Origin: Limnobacter sp. 130
GTDB lineage: Bacteria > Pseudomonadota > Gammaproteobacteria > Burkholderiales > Burkholderiaceae_B
Assembly (NCBI RefSeq): GCF_902506325.1
Contig: NZ_LR732330.1
Span: 372,001-436,000, forward strand
Direction: 5' to 3'
DNA length: 64,000 nucleotides
This document shows positions 33,940-43,136 of the stretch, piece after piece (the stretch's first letter is position 1; each line of letters begins with the position of its first letter). A model generated the notes under the pieces. It was not told where the DNA came from. It did not search any database and worked only from the letters and a program-made list of their open reading frames with translations. The translations under genes were made by a program, and so were the position numbers.

Positions 33940-34962
33940 TCACTTCTTCTTGGACAAAAACCAGTCAGAAAGTGCGTTCAAATCTTCTTCAGACAAATGC
34001 GACTGCGCCGGCATGGGCATGTCACCCCAAACACCGCTGCTACCTGCCTTGATTTTACCCGCAAGATAGGCTTTTGCATCGGTTTTGTCAGCGTACTTAT
34101 TGGCCACTGCCACAACAGACGGCCCCAATTTTTTACTGTCCATGCCGTGGCAGGCCACACAACCATTTGCGCTAAACAGGGACTCACCTGAGTGCTTGCT
34201 CATTTTGAGGCCTGCGGATTTTTCATTTGCCTGCGCCACAGTGAGTACGCCCCGAATCGGGCCAACCAAACGATTTTGATCCTTCAAATTGCCATGCGCA
34301 TCACGTGCGTAATCGGGCAAAAAAGAAATGACTTTCGCGTCAGGTTTGCAGTTTGACATGCAACGTGGCGCTTTCACATCGGGTTTACCCGAGGCAAGCC
34401 ACATGCCATGATTGGTTTGCATGCCGTTGCGGTTCGGCAGTCGGGCTTGAGTTTGCGCCATGTTTTGGTCGCTGAGGACAAAGTCATCACCCACGATTCC
34501 ACCCATGTTCAAAATATAAGCAGTCACCGCATACACTTCCTCGGTACTCAGGCTTTTGGGTGCGGTCCAGGGCATGGCACGGTTGATGTAGTCCCACAAG
34601 GTGGACAGGGTAGGCACTTTCATCAAGGTAGTGCGTTGGGGAGAGGATCCGTCAATCAGCGATTGCACGCGACCCTTTTTAATGTCTTCGGCTGTAGTAC
34701 CGCCAACGATGGGCGTGAATGCCTCATTGCTTTCGCCAAACACGCCGTGGCATGAGGCGCATTGCGATTCCCACACCTGCATGCCTTTGGTGACACTGCC
34801 ACTGCCTTTGGGTAAGCCCACAAAATCAGGGCGAACGTCGATGTCCCAGGCTTTGACTTCATCGGGCGTTGCCACACGCCCCAAACCCTCAAAACCAAAA
34901 GCGTGGGTGCTGATTAAAAGCGTTGCACAAAGGGCGAGCAGGGATTCAAATTTGAATTTCAT
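33940..34962 (-). CDS. soxD: Diheme cytochrome c subunit SoxD of sulfane dehydrogenase
   Basis: SoxD takes the electrons released when the molybdenum subunit SoxC oxidises SoxY-bound sulfane sulfur. The 340-residue protein has a signal peptide (cleavage near HAFG) and two heme motifs, CASCH (68-72) and CVACH (268-272). The Met-rich segment MPMPAQ near the end may supply an axial ligand. A CMSNCKPD segment between the heme domains gives two further cysteines. It starts three bases after soxC. The presence of SoxCD means thiosulfate can be oxidised fully to sulfate without sulfur globules. Confidence 0.94.
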   Translation of the reverse strand: MKFKFESLLALCATLLISTHAFGFEGLGRVATPDEVKAWDIDVRPDFVGLPKGSGSVTKGMQVWESQCASCHGVFGESNEAFTPIVGGTTAEDIKKGRVQSLIDGSSPQRTTLMKVPTLSTLWDYINRAMPWTAPKSLSTEEVYAVTAYILNMGGIVGDDFVLSDQNMAQTQARLPNRNGMQTNHGMWLASGKPDVKAPRCMSNCKPDAKVISFLPDYARDAHGNLKDQNRLVGPIRGVLTVAQANEKSAGLKMSKHSGESLFSANGCVACHGMDSKKLGPSVVAVANKYADKTDAKAYLAGKIKAGSSGVWGDMPMPAQSHLSEEDLNALSDWFLSKKK

Positions 34963-34965
34963 GCC

Positions 34966-36330
34966 TTACCCCACATGCACATTGTGCACTTCACCAGCGG
35001 CATCGACTCGCCAGCTTTGAATTGCGTTGTTGTGATAAATGCTTTTGTTGTCACGCTTCTCGCGAAGCGTGCGGTAGCTGGGCTGCACGTAACCGGTGCT
35101 ATCAACCGCCCTGCTTTGCAGCAACACCTCACTTTTTCCATCCCAAACCCAAGGCAAGTTGAAACGGGTCAGCGACTTGTCATGTACAGGCCCCTGCAGT
35201 TTGGCAGTTTCCCAGTTTTTACCCCCATCGGTGGACACATCCACTGCAGTAATTTTCCCTCTGCCGCTCCAGGCCAGCCCTGTGATGTTATAAAAACCCG
35301 GGCTGAGTAATTGTTGACCGCCAGATGGCGTTGTGATCACTGATTTACATTCTTGAATCGATGTGTATTGACGGTGCGTGCCATCGGGCATCAAGTCAAC
35401 GTAATGAATGGCTTCGTCTTTGGTGCCATAAGGTTTGTCGCCCACTTCAATGCGTCGCAGGTATTTGACCCAGCTTACGCCTTGAACCCCGGGCACCACC
35501 AAACGCAATGGATAACCATTTTCAGGCCGCAGCATTTCACCGTTTTGGCCATAAGCCAACAACACCTCGCCGCTTTCAACCAGCTCCATGGGAATGGTGC
35601 GGGTCATGGATGAACCATCGGCACCCTCGGCCAGAATGAAGCGACCCTTTTTCAAATTCACGCCGCAGTATTCCAACACCTTGATCAAGGGCACACCCGT
35701 GAATTCGGAACAGCTCAACATGCCATGGGTGTACTGCACGGTGGGCACCGCCACATTGGCCCATTCCATGCCGGAATTTGCGCCACACTCAATGAAATGC
35801 ACACGCGAAACCGATTCCATGCGCATGAGTTCATCGACTGTGAACACCATTTCTTTTTTGACCAAACCGTTGATCATCAAGCGGTGTTGGGTGGGGTCGA
35901 TGTCCCACCAACCCTGGTGATGGCGCTCAAAGTGAAGCCCGGAGGGTGTGATGACACCAAACAAACCCTGCAAAGGGCAAAACGAAACAGACGAGCCGCC
36001 CACGCGGGTCAAGCCCGGTGATTCACGGCGTTGCAAATTCTTCTCGTACTGTGAGGGCATGCCGTAAGGCATGGTGGCCACGGGCTGACCAAGCCCTTTG
36101 CTGTGTGCAGGCAAGTTGAGTATGGCTGGGTCGCCCTGCGCTGCACGAGCCAAAGCAGGTGTTGCCACCACCGCTCCCGCGGCAGCTGCTGCGAATGCTT
36201 TTTTGAAAAAACCACGACGATCCGTTTCACTGGCACGATTGACAAAGGCAATGTCACTGCGGCTTACAAAGTTTTCTGGTGCGCGTCGAACTTGACCCAA
36301 CGGGGTGTCTGAAGAAATGTCAAACGACAC
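34966..36330 (-). CDS. soxC: Molybdenum subunit SoxC of sulfane dehydrogenase
   Basis: SoxC belongs to the sulfite-oxidase family and, with SoxD, oxidises the sulfane sulfur on SoxY by six electrons. The protein (454 residues) has a Tat signal with DRRGFFKKAFAAAAAG beginning about 35 residues in. The molybdopterin cysteine lies in VHFIECGANSG, and the C-terminal dimerisation domain has ITAVDVSTDGGKNWETA. I prefer the GTG at 36330 because AGGAG lies six bases upstream; an ATG seven codons earlier is also possible. It is first in the sox operon. Confidence 0.94.
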   Translation of the reverse strand: MSFDISSDTPLGQVRRAPENFVSRSDIAFVNRASETDRRGFFKKAFAAAAAGAVVATPALARAAQGDPAILNLPAHSKGLGQPVATMPYGMPSQYEKNLQRRESPGLTRVGGSSVSFCPLQGLFGVITPSGLHFERHHQGWWDIDPTQHRLMINGLVKKEMVFTVDELMRMESVSRVHFIECGANSGMEWANVAVPTVQYTHGMLSCSEFTGVPLIKVLEYCGVNLKKGRFILAEGADGSSMTRTIPMELVESGEVLLAYGQNGEMLRPENGYPLRLVVPGVQGVSWVKYLRRIEVGDKPYGTKDEAIHYVDLMPDGTHRQYTSIQECKSVITTPSGGQQLLSPGFYNITGLAWSGRGKITAVDVSTDGGKNWETAKLQGPVHDKSLTRFNLPWVWDGKSEVLLQSRAVDSTGYVQPSYRTLREKRDNKSIYHNNAIQSWRVDAAGEVHNVHVG

Positions 36331-36386
36331 AAATGTCTCCTGGATATGCATGTTTTTCCATACGACGCACTTGATTATTAAATCTT

Positions 36387-36439
36387 ATATGCGCATATGA
36401 TCATATCTAGAATTTACGCTCTAAATTTGACTTGTGCAA
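36387..36439 (-). promoter_or_regulatory. sox operon promoter with overlapping tandem palindromes
   Basis: On the minus strand a -35 TTGCAC (36434-36439), 17 bases and a -10 TAAATT (36411-36416) form a fair sigma-70 promoter about 80 bases before soxC. Immediately downstream, where a repressor would sit, two perfect 12-base palindromes overlap by four bases: ATATGCGCATAT (36387-36398) and ATATGATCATAT (36395-36406). Sox operons are often repressed by an ArsR-family SoxR. No such gene is in the window, so the regulator is unknown. Confidence 0.55.
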
Positions 36440-36450
36440 GCAGTTTGAAC

Positions 36451-36816
36451 CTAGGGTTTCTTCTTAGTCTTCTGCACAGATTTCTGCTTTCGAAGACTGT
36501 CGTGGTCTATTTTGTAATCGGGTTTGGAAATGCCCTGGCTGGTGGGGTCGGTGGGCAAAACATTGTGCACGGCCTGCGCACCCACCTTGGCCACCAAACG
36601 AACGGTGTCATAAGCGGAGTGGGTGATCTTCTTTTCCACCATGTGTACCACCGATGAAATGGGTGCAATTGGGCGAATCTTCTTCAGCACGGAAAATGGA
36701 ATGTCTGCAATTCGACGATGAACACCCTCAACTTGCCGGGTGCCTTCGTCAAGTGTGGCGGATACCAAGTCAACAATGCCGCGCAAATGGGGCTCAAGTG
36801 ACTTTTTTCGGGACAT
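36451..36816 (-). CDS. Unknown 121-residue protein resembling the N-terminus of some alpha/beta hydrolases
   Basis: I do not recognise a full family. The 121-residue protein is basic and soluble, with no signal peptide. Its first half (LRGIVDLVSATLDEGTRQVE, then GVHRRIAD) looks like the leader region found before the catalytic domain in some Burkholderiales alpha/beta hydrolases, where it is helical. Here the catalytic domain is missing. The C-terminus is a Lys-rich tail (SVQKTKKKP). AGAGG lies five bases before the ATG at 36816. It may be a free-standing small protein or the remains of a larger gene; no second fragment is visible downstream toward soxC. Confidence 0.5.
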   Translation of the reverse strand: MSRKKSLEPHLRGIVDLVSATLDEGTRQVEGVHRRIADIPFSVLKKIRPIAPISSVVHMVEKKITHSAYDTVRLVAKVGAQAVHNVLPTDPTSQGISKPDYKIDHDSLRKQKSVQKTKKKP

Positions 36817-36932
36817 ACAAACCTCTTTGGGCCTTGATTGTTGTTGATCGAATTCTAGAAGAGATTCAAATTCAGCAGTAGGCAAACCATTCCACTGTAA
36901 AATACCCAAATTCAGAGACAGATTCAAATATT

Positions 36933-37415
36933 GTGGCAATCATTATTTACGACCTGGAGTGTGAGTACTCCCACCGCTTCGAGGGCTGGTTTCGATCCAA
37001 CGAGGATTTCGACAACCAGCGCGAACAAAAACTTCTCACCTGCCCCGAGTGTGGCACATCTGCCATTCGTAAAGTGCCTTCAAAAATCAATATTGGCAGC
37101 AAGGCCGATCATGCACATGCAGTTACCGGGCAAAAAGCAGAAGAGTTACCTGCGGCACCCGCTGTGCAAAAACCAAATTCCGTGGATGTGGCCACTGCTT
37201 TTGTCATGGCACGGCAAGCCATACAGGCTTTAATTAATCATTCTGAAGATGTGGGCGACCGCTTTGCCGAAGAGGCCCGAAAAATTCATTACGAGGAAGC
37301 GCCCATACGCGCCATTCGCGGACAAGCCAGCCCAGAAGAGTTCGACGAACTGCGCGATGAAGGCATTGAAGTCATTGCACTGCCGGTGTTGCCCAGCGAA
37401 GAAGAGTTGAATTAA
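36933..37415 (+). CDS. DUF1178 family protein
   Basis: This 160-residue protein of unknown role is common in alpha- and betaproteobacteria. It starts at GTG (36933) with AIIIYDLECEYSHRFEGWF and has a zinc-ribbon-like Cys in LECE plus CPECG (about 35-39). After a variable linker comes the conserved C-terminus (DVGDRFAEEARKIHYEE, IRGQASPEE, IEVIALPVLP). The family layout is complete. It is divergent from the small unknown gene and convergent with regA. Confidence 0.85.
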   Translation: MAIIIYDLECEYSHRFEGWFRSNEDFDNQREQKLLTCPECGTSAIRKVPSKINIGSKADHAHAVTGQKAEELPAAPAVQKPNSVDVATAFVMARQAIQALINHSEDVGDRFAEEARKIHYEEAPIRAIRGQASPEEFDELRDEGIEVIALPVLPSEEELN

Positions 37416-37439
37416 AACAGATTACCCGACCACCGCCAG

Positions 37440-37988
37440 CTACTTGACCCTACGCTTTTCAAGCTTGCGGGCCAGGGTTCGGCGGTGCATGCCCAACCTG
37501 CGCGCTGTTTCAGAAATATTGAAATCTGTCTCGACCAGCACCTCGTGAATACGCTCCCATTCCAGGTTTTTGATCGAGGTGGTTCGGTTGGTCAGCTCGA
37601 CGGGTTCACTACCAGCCACATGTCCAAATGCAGCCTCAATGTCGTCGGTATTTGAGGGTTTGGCCAAGTACTGACAAGCGCCCAGCTTGATTGCTTCAAC
37701 CGCCGTATTAATGCTGGCAAACCCCGTTAACACCACAATCAACATGGCTGGGTTGTGCGCATGCAAGGCTTGAACACAATTCAAGCCCGATGAGTTTCCA
37801 CTGAGCTTCAAATCCACCACCGCATGCGTTGGCGTTTGTTTCAACAACACTGTCTGCATTTCTTCCTGACTGCTGGCATGAAGCACTTTGTAATCGCGCC
37901 GCTCAAATGAACGCTTGAGCACGCGGGCAAATGCTTCGTCGTCTTCGACCAGCAACAAAAGCCTTTCCGTACTGCTACTTTGGCTCAT
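37440..37988 (-). CDS. regA: RegA/PrrA/ActR-type redox response regulator
   Basis: This is a DNA-binding response regulator for respiratory and other redox-controlled genes. The 182-residue protein has a receiver domain with acidic pair EDD (15-17) and phospho-acceptor Asp59 (HAVVDLKLSG), a Pro-poor linker and a Fis-type HTH. The HTH ends NISETARRLGMHRRTLARKL, which is the nearly invariant RegA signature. It begins two bases after the sensor gene regB and forms the last gene of the cyo-surf1-regBA run. Likely targets are the neighbouring cyo genes and perhaps sox. Confidence 0.92.
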   Translation of the reverse strand: MSQSSSTERLLLLVEDDEAFARVLKRSFERRDYKVLHASSQEEMQTVLLKQTPTHAVVDLKLSGNSSGLNCVQALHAHNPAMLIVVLTGFASINTAVEAIKLGACQYLAKPSNTDDIEAAFGHVAGSEPVELTNRTTSIKNLEWERIHEVLVETDFNISETARRLGMHRRTLARKLEKRRVK

Positions 37989-37990
37989 GG

Positions 37991-39322
37991 CTATTGGTTC
38001 TCCTGCAAGACCAGTGAGCTTAATGGCAATGTAATCACCACTTCTGCACCGCCCTCTTTGCGATTGTTGACTGCCAATGTGCCGCCCAAGGTGCGCGCCA
38101 CATTCATTACCAAAAACAGACCCAAACCACCACCTGGGCGCCCCTTGCTTGAGTTGTAGGGCGTGCCCACCTGTTCAAGAATATCGGCCCGGAAACCAGG
38201 CCCACGGTCTGAAACAATCAGGAACAATTGCTCCTGGTTTTTGGACACCTCAAATCGCAACCAATTCGGAGAAACTTCAAGTGCATTGTCCAGTACGTTG
38301 AACAGCATTTGTTTCACCGTTGAATCAAAGGCCACGGTGAACTCTTCATCAATGCAATTGTTGTACTCAAAGTGCTGGGCCGGGCGACTACTTTCCCATT
38401 CTTCAACCAGACTTTCAAAGAAGTTGTCCAGACTGGTTTTTGATGAGGACTCCCCACGGGTTTCGCCAGCCGACAACAAAATACCGCTGACGATACTTTT
38501 ACAGCGCAGCAGCTGACCTTCAATTTCTTCGATTTCCTCGAGCATGGCCGCATTGCCTGAAAATTGAGGCATTCGCTTCCAGTCACCCAACACAACCGAC
38601 ATGGTGGCCAATGGCGTGCCCAGTTCATGGGCTGCACCACTGGCCAACAAGCCCATGCGAACAATGTGCTCTTCCTCGGCGGCACGTTGTCGCAAGCTGG
38701 CAAGGGCAGCATCGCCAGCGCGCAAATTGCGCCCAATGCGGGTAATAAAGATAACCAGCAAGGCTGCGTTAAGCACAAAGCAAATGAGCAAACCGATGGC
38801 GTACAAATCAGCAAGCTTGTATGGGCTGTTGGCTGGCCACACCAGGGGCTTGTTCACAACCGACAGAAAAGCCAGACACAGGGTGGTGATGGCGACCACC
38901 AGCCAGGTGGATTCGGCGCGCAGCAGCACGGCACTTAAAATGACCTGCAGCAAAAACAGAAACACGAAGGGGTTGTTGATGCCCCCGGTGAAGTACAACT
39001 GCGCGGTAAGGCTGGCGATATCGACCAGCATGGCCAAAAACAATTCACGATTGCTGACCACGCGTTCTTCGTGCCAACGCAAGTGGCCACCCACATTGAA
39101 AGCAATCAGGCACACCATCACGGCAAGCATGTTGAACAGCGGCAACTGAATGCCAAAACCCCAGGTGGCCACCAGAATTGTGGCGATTTGACCACCCACA
39201 GCCAGCCAGCGCAGGTGAATCAAATGCAACATGTTTTTGTGGCCGGTTTCATTCAATACGTTTGTTTCATCAAACGCACTGGCGCCCTGCCGAATGGAAA
39301 CAATGTCGGAATTAATGGCCAT
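37991..39322 (-). CDS. regB: RegB/PrrB-type membrane redox sensor histidine kinase
   Basis: This sensor kinase reads the quinone pool and redox state and phosphorylates RegA. From the ATG at 39322 it has 443 residues. Six membrane helices lie at about 35-195, with the quinone-binding signature GGINNPF at 113-119 in the second loop. The H-box ASGAAHELGTPLATM has His232. Cys274 (LLRCKSIVSG) is at the position of the redox-active cysteine of Rhodobacter RegB. The ATPase domain has NVLDNALEVSP, DRGPGF and GGGLGLFL. An in-frame extension upstream of 39322 is not conserved. Confidence 0.92.
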   Translation of the reverse strand: MAINSDIVSIRQGASAFDETNVLNETGHKNMLHLIHLRWLAVGGQIATILVATWGFGIQLPLFNMLAVMVCLIAFNVGGHLRWHEERVVSNRELFLAMLVDIASLTAQLYFTGGINNPFVFLFLLQVILSAVLLRAESTWLVVAITTLCLAFLSVVNKPLVWPANSPYKLADLYAIGLLICFVLNAALLVIFITRIGRNLRAGDAALASLRQRAAEEEHIVRMGLLASGAAHELGTPLATMSVVLGDWKRMPQFSGNAAMLEEIEEIEGQLLRCKSIVSGILLSAGETRGESSSKTSLDNFFESLVEEWESSRPAQHFEYNNCIDEEFTVAFDSTVKQMLFNVLDNALEVSPNWLRFEVSKNQEQLFLIVSDRGPGFRADILEQVGTPYNSSKGRPGGGLGLFLVMNVARTLGGTLAVNNRKEGGAEVVITLPLSSLVLQENQ

Positions 39323-39375
39323 TGAAATGTGAATCCTGCTGCTGAACCTGTAAAAACGGGGTTGACCTGATCGGA

Positions 39376-40110
39376 CTACTTTCGATTCAGCCACACAGTG
39401 ACACCCGCCACCATCAAGGCCAAAGCATACCAAGTGAAGGCGTACACCAAATGGCTGTTGTGAAACTTGATCACAGTTAATCCATCCACTGGATAAGATT
39501 TCGGGGTAAAGCCTGTGATTTCTTCGCCCAGGTTGCGCGGTGTTCCAGCATCGATGAAGTAAGGCGCGGTACCTTCCAAACCATGGTGGGCAGACAGCGC
39601 CGCAATGTCGCGAGAATACCAACGTTGACCGGCCGGGTCGTTCTCTCTTAAAAACGCCCCGCCCGCTTCGCTGATTCGCAACAGGCCGCGCACTTCAAAC
39701 TGCCCTTGGGTGTTTTCCGTTGTCATGGGATCTGCTTCATTGACCGGAATGTAGCCACGATTGATCCAGACAATGTTGCCCGCTGAATTGCGCAGTGGTG
39801 TCATCAACCAGTGCCCCGCACCCAAGGCTGTGGTGGCTTGCACACGGGTGGTGTATTCAGGCAGCAATTCGCCCTGCACTTTCACGTTCAGGTATTCGTG
39901 GGTATTCCGGCTAACCGCGGGCCATTCTGATTTGGCCGGTGCATCAACAGGCTGGGCATGCACCCGATTGTCTACCCGCTCAATCAGATCAAGCTTGTAA
40001 TCCAGCCGATAAACCTGCCAGGTTCCCAGCGCACAAAATGCAAGGAAAAAAAAGGCCGCCAGGGCAAAGCCCAGCAGCCTTTTTACCGTATTGGTCGAGC
40101 TGTTTTTCAC
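39376..40110 (-). CDS. SURF1 family oxidase assembly protein
   Basis: SURF1 proteins help insert heme into heme-copper oxidases. The 244-residue protein has the family layout: an N-terminal helix (LLGFALAAFFFLAFCALGTW), the motif GTWQVYRLDYKLDLI and a periplasmic domain with VQGELLPEYTTRVQAT and INRGYIPV. The C-terminal helix (LVYAFTWYALALMVAGVTVW) carries the conserved HxxYAxTWY pattern. Its ATG overlaps the cyoD stop by four bases, so it is part of the cyo operon. Confidence 0.92.
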   Translation of the reverse strand: MKNSSTNTVKRLLGFALAAFFFLAFCALGTWQVYRLDYKLDLIERVDNRVHAQPVDAPAKSEWPAVSRNTHEYLNVKVQGELLPEYTTRVQATTALGAGHWLMTPLRNSAGNIVWINRGYIPVNEADPMTTENTQGQFEVRGLLRISEAGGAFLRENDPAGQRWYSRDIAALSAHHGLEGTAPYFIDAGTPRNLGEEITGFTPKSYPVDGLTVIKFHNSHLVYAFTWYALALMVAGVTVWLNRK

Positions 40111-40508
40111 TTCAGTTGTTGAATCGACTCAATGGCCTCGTGATTCATGCCGGGCATCATGTTCGTGTTCAGGTGATACATCACCCAAATCGAACCGACC
40201 AAGGTGATCACCACGATAATCAAGGTGAACATCAAAGCCAGCATGGTCCAGCCACCTTCCGATTTGCTGTTCATGTGCAGGAAGTAAACCATGTGCACCA
40301 CCATTTGAACAGCACCCAAAGCCAGAATAACCAATGCAGTGGTGGTCGAGCTTTCAAATACACCACCCATGACCAAAGCAAAAGGGATCACGGTGAGAAT
40401 GACCGCCAACACGAAGCCGATGGTGTAATCGCGCATGCTGACATGCACTTCATCTTCATCATCGTGGTGATCGTGATGGTCATTTGTATTGTGTGGATGT
40501 GCGCTCAT
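40107..40508 (-). CDS. cyoD: Cytochrome o ubiquinol oxidase subunit IV
   Basis: CyoD is the small subunit that stabilises the bo3 quinol oxidase. The 133-residue protein has a His/Asp-rich N-terminal tail (HNTNDHHDHHDDEDEVHVS) that could bind metal, then three membrane helices (FVLAVILTVIPFALVM, LVILALGAVQMVVHMVYFLH, LMFTLIIVVITLVGSIWVMY). The ATG at 40508 overlaps the cyoC stop by four bases. Confidence 0.94.
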   Translation of the reverse strand: MSAHPHNTNDHHDHHDDEDEVHVSMRDYTIGFVLAVILTVIPFALVMGGVFESSTTTALVILALGAVQMVVHMVYFLHMNSKSEGGWTMLALMFTLIIVVITLVGSIWVMYHLNTNMMPGMNHEAIESIQQLK

Positions 40509-41140
40509 GGCAATACTCCCATCAAATAAACGAAGGTAAACACACCGATCCAGATCACGTCGAGGAAGTGCCAGAACATGGACAGGCACATGACGCGGCG
40601 GCGGTTTTCAGGAATCAGCCCGTGTTTTTTCAACTGGAACAACAACACCACCAACCAGATAATGCCGAAGAACACGTGCAAACCGTGCGTGCCCACCAAG
40701 GCAAAGAAGGCCGTTAGAAAGCCACTGGTTTGCGGTGTGGCGCCAATGCTGATGAAGTGCCAGAACTCGTAGATTTCGACTGCCAAAAAGGCCAGACCAA
40801 GTACGCCAGTAATTGCAAGCCACTGAATGGTTTTCTTCTGGTTGCGGTTTTGCATGCCGACCATGGCCACGCCATAGGTGATTGAACTCAGCAACAAAAA
40901 TGCTGTGTTCAGAGCCACCAGATTCAAGTCGAAGATTTCCGCACCGGTGGGGCCACCGGCGTAGTTGCGACCAATCACCGCATAGGTTGCAAACAGACAA
41001 GCGAAAATCAGGCAGTCGCTCATCAGGTAAATCCAGAAGCCCAGCGACGAACCATTTTTCGGATGGTGGTCTTTCACGTAATAACGTGCACTAGGGTCAG
41101 CGGATTCGTTCATGGCTGCATTGATTGTTAAGTCAGACAT
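40505..41140 (-). CDS. cyoC: Cytochrome o ubiquinol oxidase subunit III
   Basis: CyoC is the five-helix subunit III of the heme-copper quinol oxidase. The 211-residue protein has [20 protein letters not shown] at the first helix and the conserved carboxylate region [29 protein letters not shown] and [15 protein letters not shown]-like [14 protein letters not shown] mark the later helices. The ATG at 41140 overlaps the end of cyoB by eight bases. The N-terminus is polar and carries no signal. Confidence 0.95.
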   Translation of the reverse strand: MSDLTINAAMNESADPSARYYVKDHHPKNGSSLGFWIYLMSDCLIFACLFATYAVIGRNYAGGPTGAEIFDLNLVALNTAFLLLSSITYGVAMVGMQNRNQKKTIQWLAITGVLGLAFLAVEIYEFWHFISIGATPQTSGFLTAFFALVGTHGLHVFFGIIWLVVLLFQLKKHGLIPENRRRVMCLSMFWHFLDVIWIGVFTFVYLMGVLP

Positions 41141-43136
41141 GGGCTTGCTCCAGTTTCGTGCGCGCGGCTTCCGTGTTGGCCACCACATCGGCCTTGATGT
41201 AAAAGTCGCGTTTGTAATTGAATGTGTGTGCAATCACGGCCGCCAAGAGGGCCGCTGCACCGCCTGCGGCAAGCCACCAGATGTGCCACACCAAGGCAAA
41301 GCCGATCACAGCGCTGATTGCTGAAATAATGAAACCAGCAGCGGTGTTCTTGGGCATGTGAATGTCGACAAAACCACTGCTTGGGCGCTTGTAGCCATTC
41401 TTTTTCATGTCGGCCCAGGCGTCGGTGTCGTACACCACGGGTGTGAATGCAAAGTTGTACTCTGCAGGTGGGCTTGAAGTGGCCCACTCCAGCGTACGGC
41501 CACCCCAGGGATCGCCGGTGGTGTCGCGCAACTTGGCACGATCACGGTAAGTTGCATAGAACTGCATCAACATGGCCGCAATACCCACGGCAATCATGCC
41601 GGCACCCAAGGCTGCGATCTGGAACCAGATTTGCAGTGAGGGATCGTCAAACTGGCTCATGCGGCGCGTAACGCCCATCAGGCCCAACACGTACAGCGGC
41701 ATGAAAGCGAAGTAGAAACCAATCACCCAGAACCAAAAAGACACCTTGCCCCAGAACTCGTTGAGCTTCACACCCAGCGCTTTGGGCGCCCAGAAGTTAA
41801 TGGCTGCAAACAAACCAAACAACACACCACCAATAATCACGTTGTGGAAGTGCGCAATCAGGAACAGGCTGTTGTGCAAGACAAAGTCAGCAGGCGGTAC
41901 GGCCAGCAACACACCAGTCATGCCACCGATCACAAAGGTGATCATGAAAGCAATGGTCCACATCATGGGCAACTCGAAACTGATTTTGCCCTTGTACATG
42001 GTGAACAGCCAGTTGAAAATTTTCGCACCCGTTGGGATGGAAATAATCATGGTCGTGATGCCGAAGAAGGCATTCACGCTGGCCCCACTGCCCATGGTGA
42101 AGAAGTGGTGCAACCACACCAGGTAAGAAAGAATCGTAATCACCACGGTGGCGTACACCATGGAGCTGTAACCAAACAGGCGCTTGCGGCTGAATGTGGA
42201 CACCACTTCGGAGAACACGCCAAACAACGGCAGGATCAGAATGTAAACCTCGGGGTGGCCCCAAATCCAGATCAGGTTCACGTACATCATGGAGTTACCG
42301 CCAAGATCGTTCGTGAAGAAGTTGGTGCCCAAATAACGGTCCATGGTCAACATGCCCAATACTGCGGTAAGCACAGGAAAGGCAGCCACGATCAACACGT
42401 TTGCACACAGGGAGGTCCAGGTGAAAATCGGCATTTTCATCAGGCTCATGCCGGGGGCACGCATTTTCACAATGGTCACGATCAGGTTGACACCCGAGAG
42501 CAAGGTTCCGACCCCCGCAATTTGTAGCGCCCAGATGTAGTAATCAACCCCAACATATGGACTCTGGAAAATACCGGACAGCGGTGGATAGGCCAGCCAG
42601 CCAGTCATTGCGAATTCACCCACAAACAGCGACGCCATAATCAACGCGGCACCCATGGCGGTCATCCAGAAACTGAAGTTGTTCAGGAAGGGAAATGCCA
42701 CGTCGCGCGCACCAATTTGCAGCGGAATCAGGTAGTTCATCAGGCCAGTGATCAAGGGCATGGCCACAAAGAAAATCATGATCACACCGTGGGCCGTGAA
42801 AATCTGGTCGTAATGGTGTGGTGGCAAAAACCCCTCGTTGCCGTTAAAGGCAATGGCTTGCTGTGCACGCATCATGATGGCGTCTGCAAAGCCGCGCATC
42901 ATCATGACCAAGCCCAGGATCATGTACATGATCCCGATCTTCTTGTGGTCAATACTGGTAAACCAGTCGTGCCACAAAGTACCCCACAAACGGTGCTTGT
43001 GAATTAGCGCAAGAATCACGATACCCAGCGCCATTGCCACGGCCAGCGTACCCATGATGATGGGGTCGTAGTATGGAATCGCGTTGAGTGTTAGCCGCCC
43101 GAATATCGGGCTTGTTTCAATTGGATACTGAGTCAT
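41133..43136 (-). CDS. cyoB: Cytochrome o ubiquinol oxidase subunit I
   Basis: CyoB is the catalytic subunit with heme b, heme o3 and CuB; it reduces oxygen and pumps protons. The 667-residue protein is near the E. coli length and has about 15 helices. The motifs are [20 protein letters not shown] (low-spin heme ligand), [20 protein letters not shown] (CuB His and the cross-linked Tyr), [10 protein letters not shown] (CuB His pair) and [16 protein letters not shown] (heme o3 and b ligands). The ATG at 43136 lies inside the end of cyoA (20-base overlap). Confidence 0.97.
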   Translation of the reverse strand: MTQYPIETSPIFGRLTLNAIPYYDPIIMGTLAVAMALGIVILALIHKHRLWGTLWHDWFTSIDHKKIGIMYMILGLVMMMRGFADAIMMRAQQAIAFNGNEGFLPPHHYDQIFTAHGVIMIFFVAMPLITGLMNYLIPLQIGARDVAFPFLNNFSFWMTAMGAALIMASLFVGEFAMTGWLAYPPLSGIFQSPYVGVDYYIWALQIAGVGTLLSGVNLIVTIVKMRAPGMSLMKMPIFTWTSLCANVLIVAAFPVLTAVLGMLTMDRYLGTNFFTNDLGGNSMMYVNLIWIWGHPEVYILILPLFGVFSEVVSTFSRKRLFGYSSMVYATVVITILSYLVWLHHFFTMGSGASVNAFFGITTMIISIPTGAKIFNWLFTMYKGKISFELPMMWTIAFMITFVIGGMTGVLLAVPPADFVLHNSLFLIAHFHNVIIGGVLFGLFAAINFWAPKALGVKLNEFWGKVSFWFWVIGFYFAFMPLYVLGLMGVTRRMSQFDDPSLQIWFQIAALGAGMIAVGIAAMLMQFYATYRDRAKLRDTTGDPWGGRTLEWATSSPPAEYNFAFTPVVYDTDAWADMKKNGYKRPSSGFVDIHMPKNTAAGFIISAISAVIGFALVWHIWWLAAGGAAALLAAVIAHTFNYKRDFYIKADVVANTEAARTKLEQAHV

